Source: Burkholderiaceae bacterium (GTDB lineage: Bacteria; Pseudomonadota; Gammaproteobacteria; Burkholderiales; Burkholderiaceae_C). Taken from it: a DNA stretch of 46,260 nt. The position numbers and the translations under genes were made by a program. The DNA lies in contig JANJVX010000227.1 of assembly GCA_024709845.1 (NCBI GenBank), positions 1 to 46,260 on the forward strand, given 5' to 3'. The stretch's first letter is position 1, and the number at the start of each line of letters is the position of its first letter. Under the pieces are notes generated by a model. It worked only from the letters and a program-made list of their open reading frames with translations, was not told the origin of the DNA and did no database searches. Shown one piece after another: positions 1-7,369 of this stretch.

Positions 1-110
1 GGAACGGGGTTGCGGTGTGTTGTGGCATGGAAATAGGTGTGCGGGTGCGGCACGGCCGGCGCCGCGCCAGCCCGCCAGATGCGGGCGCGCGCACGCCATG
101 GCCATGCCAC

Positions 111-170
111 GGTTTCAAGCGAAATTGGCCTCCCGCGCTTATGTATCAAGCGCTCGCAGCGATGAATTCA
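111..170 (-). repeat. Palindromic repeat, copy 0
   Basis: Read on the minus strand it aligns with the other copies: cgctgcgagcgcttgatacataagcgc...ggaggccaatttcgcttgaaacc. It sits in the 3' flank of the DUF2946-type gene, 34 nt past its stop, and codes for nothing. The rest of the first 203 nt shows no gene. Confidence 0.8.
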
Positions 171-203
171 GGAGTTATTGCGCCGAAGCGCGAAGGGCCG
201 GAC

Positions 204-620
204 TCAGCCCAGCGCCCGCAGGGGCGGCCCCCGGGCGTGGAACAGCACCACATGGCGTGGCGCCGTGCCCGTGGCGCGCCAGGGCGCGGGCGGCGCGGCG
301 GGCGGCGGGGGCGCAAGGGCCTGGGGCGCGCCCAGGGCGGCGTCGGCCAGCGCAAGCTGGTCGAGCAAGAGGCAGTCCACCGGCGCGTGCTGGGCCAGCA
401 GGGGCGGCAGCAAGGCGCTGGCGCCGTGCGCTGTGCTGTCGTGGGCGTGCCCTTCATCGTGCCCATGGCCGGCATGCACCCCGGCCAGCGGCAGGGCGTG
501 CGCCACCTGGTGCATGCGCCCCAGCGACGGCACCCACACCAGGGCCAGCAGCAGCCACAGCAGGGCCGGGCCGTGCAGCAGGCGCCAGGCCAGGGTGTGC
601 GGGGTGCGCTGGTGGGGCAT
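204..620 (-). CDS. His-rich DUF2946-type small protein
   Basis: 138 aa. The N-terminus carries a hydrophobic segment (LLHGPALLWLLLALVWVP) that could be a signal peptide or anchor. It is followed by a His-rich stretch (HAGHGHDEGHAHDSTAH) and a conserved-looking VDCLLLDQLALAD patch; the C-terminus is Pro/Ala-rich. This pattern fits DUF2946-like periplasmic proteins that sit in zinc- or copper-linked operons. It is the last gene of the minus-strand run headed by the Zur-like regulator, 14 nt after the DUF3299 stop. I infer metal binding in the periplasm from the His cluster and the neighbours. The family name is tentative because these proteins diverge strongly outside the His and Cys patches. 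Confidence 0.7.
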   Translation of the reverse strand: MPHQRTPHTLAWRLLHGPALLWLLLALVWVPSLGRMHQVAHALPLAGVHAGHGHDEGHAHDSTAHGASALLPPLLAQHAPVDCLLLDQLALADAALGAPQALAPPPPAAPPAPWRATGTAPRHVVLFHARGPPLRALG

Positions 621-634
621 GGGTGGGGGCGCGG

Positions 635-1264
635 TTATTTCACCGGCACGGCGTCCACCAGGCGGTAGTACAGGCCGTAGGGGTCGTTGCGCAGCAGCAC
701 CAGGCGGCCTTCCACCACCACGGGCTCGATGGAGTGGCGCACGGCGGTCTTGGCGCGCACCTCCACCATGCTCTCGGGGCCGCCGGGAATGCAGAACGAG
801 CAGCTCAGCGGCACCGAGGTGAGCAGGAAGTGGATCTGCGTGGCCTTGGCGTCCAGCGGCACCATGAAGCCCTGGATGCGCTGTGTCTTGCCCTCCAGCG
901 CCTGCTGCCGGGCGTTGAATTCGGGCACCACGCTGGTTTTGGTGACCTTCTTGGCCAGGTCGGTCAGCACCGTCCAGGGCACCACGTCGGCGCGCTCGGG
1001 CAGCGGCGCGATGGGGCTCTCGGGGCTGTGGTAGCCCGCACCGCTGCCCGAAGCCAGGCCCGCGCCCCCTGCCCCCGAGGGCGCCGCGCCAGGGGTGCCC
1101 GGCGGCAGCGGCGAGGTGAGCACGGGGCCGCGTGCGCGTTCAAAGTCGCCCGGCGCGGGCTTGGTGGCGGGGGTGGGTTGCGCCAGCGCGGCACCGGCCA
1201 GCGCCCACAGCGCTGCCGTGGCACAGTGCAGATACAGGCGCGGGCGGGTCAATGGGTGGGGCAT
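635..1264 (-). CDS. DUF3299 family periplasmic protein
   Basis: 209 aa with an N-terminal signal peptide (hydrophobic to about residue 28, ending ALAQ). A Pro/Gly/Ala-rich linker follows, then the DUF3299 domain from about residue 85: VVPWTVLTDLAKK, QGFMVPLD and LLTSVPLSCSFCIPGGPES, the last with a CxxC-like SCSFC. The function of the family is unknown. Members recur beside FtsX-like permeases and an ATPase, as here, and as I recall in the Zur-regulated PA4063-PA4066 locus of Pseudomonas aeruginosa. The CSFC motif and periplasmic location suggest metal or thiol chemistry, which is inference. ATG start; it lies 60 nt downstream of the small Cys protein. Confidence 0.85.
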   Translation of the reverse strand: MPHPLTRPRLYLHCATAALWALAGAALAQPTPATKPAPGDFERARGPVLTSPLPPGTPGAAPSGAGGAGLASGSGAGYHSPESPIAPLPERADVVPWTVLTDLAKKVTKTSVVPEFNARQQALEGKTQRIQGFMVPLDAKATQIHFLLTSVPLSCSFCIPGGPESMVEVRAKTAVRHSIEPVVVEGRLVLLRNDPYGLYYRLVDAVPVK

Positions 1265-1324
1265 GGCAGGCTGCTAGGTCGGTAGTGCGAAGGAAATCCG
1301 GGGGGGCTGTGGCGCCAGCGCCCG

Positions 1325-1570
1325 TCAGTGCGCGTGCTTCATGCCGCAGTATTTGCCAATCGCCAGGTTCTTGCAGGCGGCCTGCAGCTCCTTCATGCAG
1401 GCGTCATGGCCCTTGCCCGACTCCAGGCACTTGGCGGCGGCCTCGTGGGCGGCGGCCATGGCGCGGTGGCGTTCGACGTCGGCCTTGGTCTCCTTGTCGG
1501 AATGGCCTTGCGCCTGGGCCAGCGTGGCGGCCAGCAGCAGGGGGGCCAGGGCGGTGAGGGTTTTCTTCAT
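1325..1570 (-). CDS. Small exported four-Cys protein
   Basis: 81 aa. A clear Sec signal peptide (MKKTLTALAPLLLAATLAQAQ) precedes a mature chain of about 60 residues rich in His, Glu and Lys, with four cysteines (KCLESG, DACMKE, AACKNL, KYCGMKHAH) spaced as if on two helices. A good ribosome binding site (gaaaggac) precedes the ATG. It lies between the FtsX-like permease and the DUF3299 gene in the same run, so it is probably co-transcribed with the zinc-linked ABC system. The Cys/His content suggests disulfide pairing or metal binding in the periplasm. I do not recognise a named family with confidence. Confidence 0.8.
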   Translation of the reverse strand: MKKTLTALAPLLLAATLAQAQGHSDKETKADVERHRAMAAAHEAAAKCLESGKGHDACMKELQAACKNLAIGKYCGMKHAH

Positions 1571-1597
1571 GGTGCGGGTCCTTTCAAGGGATGGAAA

Positions 1598-2833
1598 TCA
1601 GGTGTGGCTCAGCAGGTCGGCCACGTCGGTGCGGTAGGCCTGCAGCGCGGGCAGCAGCGCCGCCAGGGCGGCCACGCCCATGGCCAGCAGGGGCACACCC
1701 GCCTCGGCAGGCAGCCACAGCCAGCCGCTGACGGGCAGCAGGCCCTGGGCCAGCAGCACGCGGCCCAGCACCTCGGCCAGGCCGTGGCCCAGCAGCAGGC
1801 CCAGGGCGCTGGCCAGCAGAGCCAGCCACAGTGCCTCGCTCAGCAGCAGGCCTGCCACACGCCCGGGCGGGGCACCCAGCATGCGCAGCATGGCAATGTC
1901 GGCCCGGCGCTCGCGCACGGCGTTCCACAGGGCAATGAACACGCTCAGCGCGGCCACGGCCAGCAGCACACCACCAAAGGCGCGCAGCACGTCGGCGCCC
2001 ACGCCCAGCAGGCGCAGCAGGCGCGTGACCTCGATGGCCGGGGCGGCGGCCTGCAGGGCTGTGCCCGCGTTGATGTGGCGCGGCAGCGTGACGGCGGCCA
2101 GCGGCGTGCGGTAGCGCAGCAGGGCCACAGTCACTTCGCGCTCCTGGCGCAGGATGGCGAGGTCTTCCTCGTCGTCGGCGGTGGCATGTTCGTGCACCTG
2201 CCACACCGATTCGGTGCTGGTGAGAATGAGCCGGTCAAGCACGCAGCCGCAGGGCGCCAGCACCCCGGCCACGGTGTAGGGGTGCTCGCCGTGCGCATGC
2301 CCTCCCCCGCCCAGGCCGTGGCTGCCCACAAAGGCGGCGCCCAGCAGCGCCGCGCCCTCGTGCCCCGGGCGGGCCATGCCGCGTGCAGCCTCGGCGCCAA
2401 GCACGGCCTCCATGGGCGCCTGCCAGGCGCGGCCGTGGGCCAGCACGGCGCCATAGTGCGCCGCATAGCCGGGCGTGGTGCCCACGATGCGGTAGCCCCG
2501 GTAGCTGTCGCCCAGGCTCAGCGGAATCACCTGCGCCACCAGCGGGTGCTGCTCCAGGGCCTGCACCTCGTGCAGCGCAATGTTGCCGGTGGGCACGTCG
2601 ATATGGAACACGCCCGAGAGGATGAGCTGCAGCGGGCTGCCCTTGGCGCCCACCACCAGGTCGATGCCGCCGAGGTTGCGCTCGAACGCGCGGTCGAGTT
2701 GCGCGGCCACCAGCAGCACCAGCGTGATGGCGGCCAGCCCCAGGGTGAGCAGCAGCAGGTTGAGCACGGCGGCCAGCGGGCGCGACCAGAGGTAATGCCA
2801 CGACAGGCGGGCCAGATATGCTATTTGTTTCAT
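1598..2833 (-). CDS. FtsX/MacB-like ABC transporter permease
   Basis: 411 aa. One membrane helix lies near the N-terminus (LNLLLLTLGLAAITLVLLVAA), then a large periplasmic domain (about residues 45-270), then three C-terminal helices (FGGVLLAVAALSVFIALW, LALLASALGLLLG, LLAMGVAALAALLPAL). That is the MacB/FtsX/LolC layout. The cytoplasmic loop RRADIAMLRMLGAPPGRV is the usual coupling segment. The periplasmic part contains a His-rich loop (GGGGHAHGEHPYT), consistent with metal traffic. The ATG overlaps the stop of the ATPase gene (ATGA), so translation is probably coupled. The start codon lies inside a copy of the window's palindromic repeat. MacB-type proteins often act as mechanotransmitters rather than import channels, so the transport direction is open. 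Confidence 0.88.
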   Translation of the reverse strand: MKQIAYLARLSWHYLWSRPLAAVLNLLLLTLGLAAITLVLLVAAQLDRAFERNLGGIDLVVGAKGSPLQLILSGVFHIDVPTGNIALHEVQALEQHPLVAQVIPLSLGDSYRGYRIVGTTPGYAAHYGAVLAHGRAWQAPMEAVLGAEAARGMARPGHEGAALLGAAFVGSHGLGGGGHAHGEHPYTVAGVLAPCGCVLDRLILTSTESVWQVHEHATADDEEDLAILRQEREVTVALLRYRTPLAAVTLPRHINAGTALQAAAPAIEVTRLLRLLGVGADVLRAFGGVLLAVAALSVFIALWNAVRERRADIAMLRMLGAPPGRVAGLLLSEALWLALLASALGLLLGHGLAEVLGRVLLAQGLLPVSGWLWLPAEAGVPLLAMGVAALAALLPALQAYRTDVADLLSHT

Positions 2834-2882
2834 AGCTGCTGGCGCTTGTCTACATTGGCCTGGAGGCCAATTTGATTCAAAT
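2819..2882 (+). repeat. Palindromic repeat, copy 1 (codes ATPase tail)
   Basis: Core TGCTAT-N7-ATAGCTGCTGGCGCTTG...GGCCTGGAGGCC..TTTGATTCAAAT. Reading leftward it encodes the final residues and stop of the ABC ATPase and the first codons of the permease. Confidence 0.9.
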
Positions 2883-3507
2883 CCAGCACGGCCGCGCCCG
2901 GCAGGGCCTGCAGCACGCGCGGGTCGTGCGTGGCAATCACCAGGGTGGCTCCGCAGGCGGCGGCGCTGTCCTGCAGCAGGGCCAGGGCGCTGGCGGCGGC
3001 CTCATCGTCCAGGCTGGCGGTGGGCTCGTCGGCCAGCAGCAGTTCGGGCTGCAACAGCACGGCGCGCGCCAGTGCCACGCGCTGCGCCTGCCCGCCCGAG
3101 AGTTGGTGCGGCCTGCGCGCAGCAAGCTCGGCCACGCCCACGCGGGCCAGCGCCTGGGCAATGGCGGCATCGTCGCGCAGCCGCCCGGCGGCAAAGTAGC
3201 TGAGCGCCAGGTTGTCGGCCACGCTCAGCGCGCTGCTCAGGTGCAGTTTTTGCGGCAGAAAACCGATGCAGCGCGCGCGCCAGGCGTCGATTTCGGCGCC
3301 GCGCTGCGTGCCAATCTGCAGGCCCGCCACGAACAGGTCACCCTCGGCCGCGCCGCGCAGCCCGGCAATGAGCGCCAGCCAGGTCGATTTGCCGCTGCCC
3401 GAGCGCCCGCGCACCAGCAGCGTACCGCCCTGGCGCACATCCACATCGGGGTAGCGCCGCCGCTCGGTGCCCGGGTAGGCATGGGCCAGGCCGCGGGTGC
3501 GGATCAT
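2830..3507 (-). CDS. ABC transporter ATP-binding protein, LolD/MacB type
   Basis: 225 aa. Walker A GRSGSGKST, signature LSGGQAQRVALARA, Walker B LLLADEPTASLD and an H-loop ATHD are all present. I place the start at MIRTRGLAHAYPG, not at the upstream ORF start, because this ATG overlaps the stop of the Fur-family gene (ATGA) and gives the normal family length. It partners the FtsX-like permease directly downstream, also through an ATGA overlap. The last 16 residues (LNQIGLQANVDKRQQL) are encoded by a palindromic repeat (2819-2882) and probably replace the native C-terminal tail, which in this family is variable. Confidence 0.9.
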   Translation of the reverse strand: MIRTRGLAHAYPGTERRRYPDVDVRQGGTLLVRGRSGSGKSTWLALIAGLRGAAEGDLFVAGLQIGTQRGAEIDAWRARCIGFLPQKLHLSSALSVADNLALSYFAAGRLRDDAAIAQALARVGVAELAARRPHQLSGGQAQRVALARAVLLQPELLLADEPTASLDDEAAASALALLQDSAAACGATLVIATHDPRVLQALPGAAVLDLNQIGLQANVDKRQQL

Positions 3508-3980
3508 CCAGCACCCTCGGGGTGGGCGCAGCCCGCGCACACGCCGCGCACGGCAATGTCCACGGCCAGGCTTTCGTGCCCGGCCGAGGCCAGGGCGCGC
3601 AGCACCTGCTGCACGGCCGACTGCATGCGCGCCGTGCCCTGCGCCAGCCGGAACTGCCGGTGGCAGGCGTCGCACTCAAAACGCGGTGCCTTGCAGGCCG
3701 GGTCGGTCGTGGCCAGCGCGAAACGGGTGACCCGTGCGCTGTCGATCTGCCGGTGCAGCACCCCGGCAGCGGCAAAGCGGTCGAGCATGCGGTACACCGT
3801 GACGCGGTTGACCGCCACACCCGCCGCGTCCAGTGCCGCCTCGACTTCGGCTTCGGACAAAGCCGCCTGGGGCTGTGCCTGGTACAGCGCCGCCAGCGCC
3901 CGGGTGGCGCGGGTGGCGCGCAGGCCGGGGGGCATGGTCCAGGGGGTGGCGGCAAGGGGGCTGGGGCTGGAGGTGGGCAT
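3504..3980 (-). CDS. zur: Fur-family regulator, probably Zur
   Basis: 158 aa. The N-terminal winged helix has the recognition region VNRVTVYRMLDRFAAAGVLHR; the C-terminal dimerisation domain holds a CxxC pair (ECDACH) and a second one (VCAGCAH) forming the structural zinc site. The sequence suits Zur better than Fur: there is no Fur-like HHDH run, and the partner genes are a His-rich protein, a DUF3299 protein and an ABC system. It heads the operon and overlaps the ATPase start by 4 nt. A 23-bp inverted repeat 29 nt upstream of its ATG may be its own operator. Binding of Zn rather than Fe or Mn is inferred from context. Confidence 0.85.
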   Translation of the reverse strand: MPTSSPSPLAATPWTMPPGLRATRATRALAALYQAQPQAALSEAEVEAALDAAGVAVNRVTVYRMLDRFAAAGVLHRQIDSARVTRFALATTDPACKAPRFECDACHRQFRLAQGTARMQSAVQQVLRALASAGHESLAVDIAVRGVCAGCAHPEGAG

Positions 3981-4009
3981 GGCTGTGCGTGCGTGGCAGA
4001 ACGGCCGCC

Positions 4010-4032
4010 ATAACGCAAGCGGGTTGCATTAT
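4010..4032. promoter_or_regulatory. Candidate Zur operator (inverted repeat)
   Basis: ATAACGCAA-N5-TTGCATTAT: two 9-bp arms that match as an inverted repeat at 8 of 9 positions. It lies between the Zur-like gene and msrA, upstream of the regulator's ATG, in an A+T-rich patch inside GC-rich sequence. Size and symmetry suit a Fur-family dimer site. I infer autoregulation of the operon; no binding data. Confidence 0.5.
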
Positions 4033-4069
4033 TGCAGATCACCCAAGCCGGGCGCCCGCACACGCCCCT

Positions 4070-4630
4070 TTATCGTAGAAAGCGCGCGAAAGTCTGGCGG
4101 AACTTGACCACCTTGGGACCCACAACATACGAGCAATAGCCCTGCAGGGGGTTCTTGGCGTAGTAGTCCTGGTGGCAGTCCTCGGCGGGCCAGTAGTTGT
4201 GCAGGGGCAGCACTTCGGTGGTGATGCTGGCGCCAAACAGCTTGTCTTGCGACATTTCGCGGATCAGGTCGTTGGCCACTTCCGCGTGCGCGGGGTCTTC
4301 GTAATAGATGCCGCTGCGGTACTGCGTGCCAACGTCGTTGCCCTGGCGGTTGAGCGTGGTGGGGTCGTGCGTGCCAAAGAAGATTTCCAGGATGTCGCGC
4401 ACGCCGATGACGGCCGGGTCGAAGGTGAGCCGCACCACCTCGGCGTGGCCGGTGGAGCCGGTGCAGACCTGCTGGTAGCGGGGGCGCAGCGCCTCGCCGT
4501 TGCAGTAGCCGCTTTCCACGTCCACGATGCCGCGCACGCTGTCGAACACCGCCTCGGTGCACCAGAAGCACCCCCCGCCGAGGGTGAGCGTGGACAAGGG
4601 AGGTGCCGTGTGCGCGGGGGTGCCGGTCAT
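4070..4630 (-). CDS. msrA: Peptide methionine-S-sulfoxide reductase MsrA
   Basis: 186 aa, normal family length. The catalytic GGGCFWCTEAVF motif (Cys in GCFWC) is near residue 20, and STGHAEVV, FFGTHDPTT and HQDYYAKNP follow as in other MsrA proteins. It reduces the S-epimer of methionine sulfoxide, free or in proteins, using thioredoxin through recycling cysteines; a further Cys is at GYCSYVVGPK near the C-terminus. It starts 25 nt after the FmdE-like gene on the same strand, so the two are probably one transcript. It faces the same way as the zinc operon but is separated by the candidate operator region. Confidence 0.96.
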   Translation of the reverse strand: MTGTPAHTAPPLSTLTLGGGCFWCTEAVFDSVRGIVDVESGYCNGEALRPRYQQVCTGSTGHAEVVRLTFDPAVIGVRDILEIFFGTHDPTTLNRQGNDVGTQYRSGIYYEDPAHAEVANDLIREMSQDKLFGASITTEVLPLHNYWPAEDCHQDYYAKNPLQGYCSYVVGPKVVKFRQTFARFLR

Positions 4631-4655
4631 GGTGTCGTGGGGGTTCTGGCGGGGT

Positions 4656-5303
4656 TCAGGGCGTTGCGGTCCAGGGGCTGACCTGGACCATCGCGGTGTC
4701 TTCGGCGTGTTCGGTCAGCATGCGGCGCACGCGGTCTTGCCACAGCTGGGCAAAGCGTTCCTGTTCGCCGCTGGTGGCCTGCCCGGCAATGGCCCGGGGC
4801 ATGAGGGCCTTCATTTCGTCGGGCCAGGGTACGGCCGAGGCGTCCAGCCGCACCTGCACGGCCTGGCCGGTGTCCTGGCGGCGCAGGCCCAGCACGCCGT
4901 CGATGGCGCTGCCAAAGGCCAGCAGGTTGTGGCGCGCAAAGCGGCGCGCCGGGCCGATGCCCTGAAAGCCCGTCGCGGGCGCCGCCCCTGTCAGCAGCTG
5001 CGCCACGCTGGCGATGACACCGGTCACGCCCTGGTCCTGCGCGTCGCGCAAAACGACTTCGACCTCGCCGCGCACGGGCATGTCGCTGCCATACAGCGCG
5101 CGCAGGCCGTGCAGCGTCATCAGCCAGGCGCCGGCCACCGTGGGGCACGAGTGCCCTGCGAGGCGCACGGCGTCGGCATAGCAGTACTCCATCACACCCT
5201 GCCGCGCCGCGCCCAGAAACTGGGCCAGGGGGTCGCGCACCGTCAGGCGGGGCGCTTCGGCATAGAAGGCGGGAAAGGTCTGGTCGCGGGGTTCGGTGTT
5301 CAC
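4656..5303 (-). CDS. FmdE-family (Cys/His metal-binding) protein
   Basis: 215 aa from a GTG start (VNTEPRDQTFPAF). The longer ORF would run upstream into the divergent TetR promoter region and has unlikely Arg-rich sequence. The domain motif is CYADAVRLAGHSCPTVAGAWLM, the FmdE signature with an HxC pair early in the chain. Named members are linked to molybdenum formylmethanofuran dehydrogenase operons, but bacterial homologues without methanogenesis genes have no settled role. The next gene is msrA, which hints at redox or metal stress, but this is only context. The ribosome binding site is weak, so the start could differ by a few codons. Confidence 0.7.
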   Translation of the reverse strand: MNTEPRDQTFPAFYAEAPRLTVRDPLAQFLGAARQGVMEYCYADAVRLAGHSCPTVAGAWLMTLHGLRALYGSDMPVRGEVEVVLRDAQDQGVTGVIASVAQLLTGAAPATGFQGIGPARRFARHNLLAFGSAIDGVLGLRRQDTGQAVQVRLDASAVPWPDEMKALMPRAIAGQATSGEQERFAQLWQDRVRRMLTEHAEDTAMVQVSPWTATP

Positions 5304-5465
5304 GGTTCGGGCGGGCGTGGGGCGTGCAGTGGCGCATTGTGCGGCGTGGCGCCGTTGGCGGCTTTCTCCCTGCTGACGTCCGGGTCGTCCGTGGCGGCGG
5401 CCCATGCGACGCCCGCGATGTGGCATGCAATCCGCTGGTTGACCATGCCGGGGCGGTTTGATACA

Positions 5466-5487
5466 TTACTAACCAGTCAGTCAGTAA
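5466..5487. promoter_or_regulatory. Candidate TetR operator in efflux promoter
   Basis: TTACTaAC-N6-GTcAGTAA is an interrupted palindrome 10 nt before the GTG of the TetR gene. It overlaps a likely promoter: TTGATA at 5458-5463 with a 17-nt spacer to TCAGTA. The position fits autorepression of the regulator and its efflux operon. Confidence 0.5.
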
Positions 5488-5496
5488 ATAGCAGCC

Positions 5497-6177
5497 GTGC
5501 CCGCCACACCCACCCCGCCCCCCGCCTCGCCCAAGCGCGAGCGCCGCAAGGAAGCCCGCCCCGGCGAGCTGCTGGACGCCGCGCTCGACCTGTTCGTGGA
5601 GAAGGGCTACGCCGCCACCAAGGTGGACGAGGTGGCAGCGCGCGCTGGCGTGTCCAAGGGCACGCTGTTCCTTTACTTCCCCAGCAAGGAAGAGCTGTTC
5701 AAGGCCGTGGTGCGCGAGAGCATCGTGGGCCGTTTTGGCGAATGGAGCCAGGAACTGGCGCAGTTCCAGGGCAGCACGGCCGACATGCTGCGCTACGCCT
5801 ACACCACCTGGTGGGAAAGCATCGGCTCCACGCGCGCCTCGGGAATCACCAAGCTGATGCTCAGCGAGGCGGGCAATTTCCCGGAGATCACGCAGTTCTA
5901 CCAGCGCGAGGTGATCGAGCCCGGCCAGCAACTCATCCGGCGCGTGCTGCTGCGCGGCGTCGAGCGCGGCGAGTTCCGCACCGTGAACATGGATTACGCC
6001 GTGTATGCCGTGCTGGCGCCCATGATTTTCCTGATGCTGTGGAAGCATTCCATCGGCGCCTGCGTGCCCGATGCGCTGGCATTCGACCCCGAAGCCTATA
6101 TCAGCAGCCAGGTGGACAACCTGCTGCACGGGCTGCTGGTGCGCCCTGACTCCCCTCCTCCACCCCCACCGGTCTGA
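5497..6177 (+). CDS. TetR/AcrR-family efflux regulator
   Basis: 226 aa, GTG start. The N-terminal helix-turn-helix is typical: LLDAALDLFVEKGYAATKVDEVAARAGVSKGTLFLYFPSKEELFKAVV. The C-terminal ligand domain is of the AcrR C-terminal type (FPEITQFYQREVIEPGQQLIRRVLLRG) and ends in a Pro-rich tail. It is the first gene of the RND efflux operon, 4 nt before the adaptor gene, and has a palindrome over its own promoter. It is probably a local repressor released by a pump substrate; the ligand cannot be read from sequence. Confidence 0.93.
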   Translation: MPATPTPPPASPKRERRKEARPGELLDAALDLFVEKGYAATKVDEVAARAGVSKGTLFLYFPSKEELFKAVVRESIVGRFGEWSQELAQFQGSTADMLRYAYTTWWESIGSTRASGITKLMLSEAGNFPEITQFYQREVIEPGQQLIRRVLLRGVERGEFRTVNMDYAVYAVLAPMIFLMLWKHSIGACVPDALAFDPEAYISSQVDNLLHGLLVRPDSPPPPPPV

Positions 6178-6181
6178 TCCC

Positions 6182-7351
6182 ATGAAACGCTGGATTCCCT
6201 GGATGGCTGCGGCCATCGTCATCGTGCTGGTCGCGGGCGGTGCCTGGCGGGCCATCGCAGCGCGGCAGGCGCAACAACAGTCGCTGGCGGCCACGGTCAA
6301 GGCCGGGCCGGTGGTGATGGAGGTTGCGCAGGGCGAGGTGTCGCCGGTGCGCCGCCAGCGCCTGGTGCTGGAGGTGCCGGTATCGGGCTCGCTGCGCGCG
6401 GTGCAGTCGGCCACCATCAAGGCGCGCGTGGCCGGTGAGCTGCAGGGCCTGCAGCTGCGCGAGGGCGACAGCGTGCGCGCGGGCCAGGAGGTGGCGCACA
6501 TCGACCCCGCCGACTCCCACGCCCGCCTGCGCCAGGCGCAGCAGCAGGCCGATGCGGCCAAGGCGCAGGTACAGATCAGCCAGCGCCAGTTTGAAAACAA
6601 CCGCGCGCTGGTGGACCAGGGTTTCATCTCGCGCACCGCGCTCGACACCTCGCAGGCCAGCTTGAACGCGGCCCAGGCCTCGTACCAGGCCGCCCTGGCG
6701 GCCGCTGACGTGGCACGCAAGGCCCTGGCCGACACGGTGCTGCGCAGCCCGATCACCGGCCAGGTAGCCCAGCGCCTGGCGCAGAACGGCGAGCGCGTGG
6801 CCGTCGAGGCGCGGATTCTGGAGGTGGTCGATCTCTCGCGCCTGGAGCTGGAAGCGCTGTTGGCCCCGGCCGACTCGGTGGCCGTGCGCGTGGGCCAGAA
6901 GGCCCGCCTGACGCTGGAGGGCCATGGCGAGCCCTTGCTGGCCACGGTGGTGCGCATCAGCCCCAGCGCGCAGGCGGGCAGCCGAACGGTGCCGGTGTAC
7001 CTGGCCGTGACCCCGGGCACGAACCAGCCCGCGCTGCGCCAGGGCCTGTTCGTGCAGGGCCAGCTGGACGTGGGCATGGCCGAGATGCTGACGGCCCCAC
7101 TGGACGCCGTGCGCACCGACAAGCCGGCGCCCTATGTGCAGGTGGCCGACGGTGGCCGCGTGGCGCACCGCACCGTGCGCACCAGCCAGCGTGCCCAGGT
7201 GGACGGTCAGACCGTGGTCGCCATCGAGGGCCTGCCCGAGGGCACCCTGGTGCTGGCCGGGCGCGTGGGCGCCCTGCCCGAGGGCACGGCGCTGCGCCTG
7301 CCCGAAAGCGGCCCGGCCCTGGCCGCCAGCGCTGCCTCAGCCCAACACTGA
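6182..7351 (+). CDS. RND efflux periplasmic adaptor (MFP)
   Basis: 389 aa. I use the ATG of MKRWIPWMAAAIVIVLVAGG because it begins a membrane anchor and lies 4 nt after the TetR stop; the longer ORF is read-through of that gene. Then come the lipoyl/barrel-sandwich halves (SATIKARVAGELQGLQLREGDSVRAGQEVAHID and DTVLRSPITGQVAQRLAQNGERV) flanking a helical hairpin (about residues 110-190) and a beta-barrel region. No lipobox Cys is seen, so it is anchored by its N-terminal helix. It bridges the pump encoded 18 nt downstream and an outer-membrane channel, plausibly the TolC-family protein at 11.7 kb. Confidence 0.95.
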   Translation: MKRWIPWMAAAIVIVLVAGGAWRAIAARQAQQQSLAATVKAGPVVMEVAQGEVSPVRRQRLVLEVPVSGSLRAVQSATIKARVAGELQGLQLREGDSVRAGQEVAHIDPADSHARLRQAQQQADAAKAQVQISQRQFENNRALVDQGFISRTALDTSQASLNAAQASYQAALAAADVARKALADTVLRSPITGQVAQRLAQNGERVAVEARILEVVDLSRLELEALLAPADSVAVRVGQKARLTLEGHGEPLLATVVRISPSAQAGSRTVPVYLAVTPGTNQPALRQGLFVQGQLDVGMAEMLTAPLDAVRTDKPAPYVQVADGGRVAHRTVRTSQRAQVDGQTVVAIEGLPEGTLVLAGRVGALPEGTALRLPESGPALAASAASAQH

Positions 7352-7369
7352 CCGCCAGGACGACACACC

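Noticed and set aside
4627-7122. 831-aa minus-strand ORF
   Set aside because: Antisense to TetR and the efflux adaptor; composition is typical of GC-rich shadow frames. The real minus-strand gene there is the FmdE-like one.
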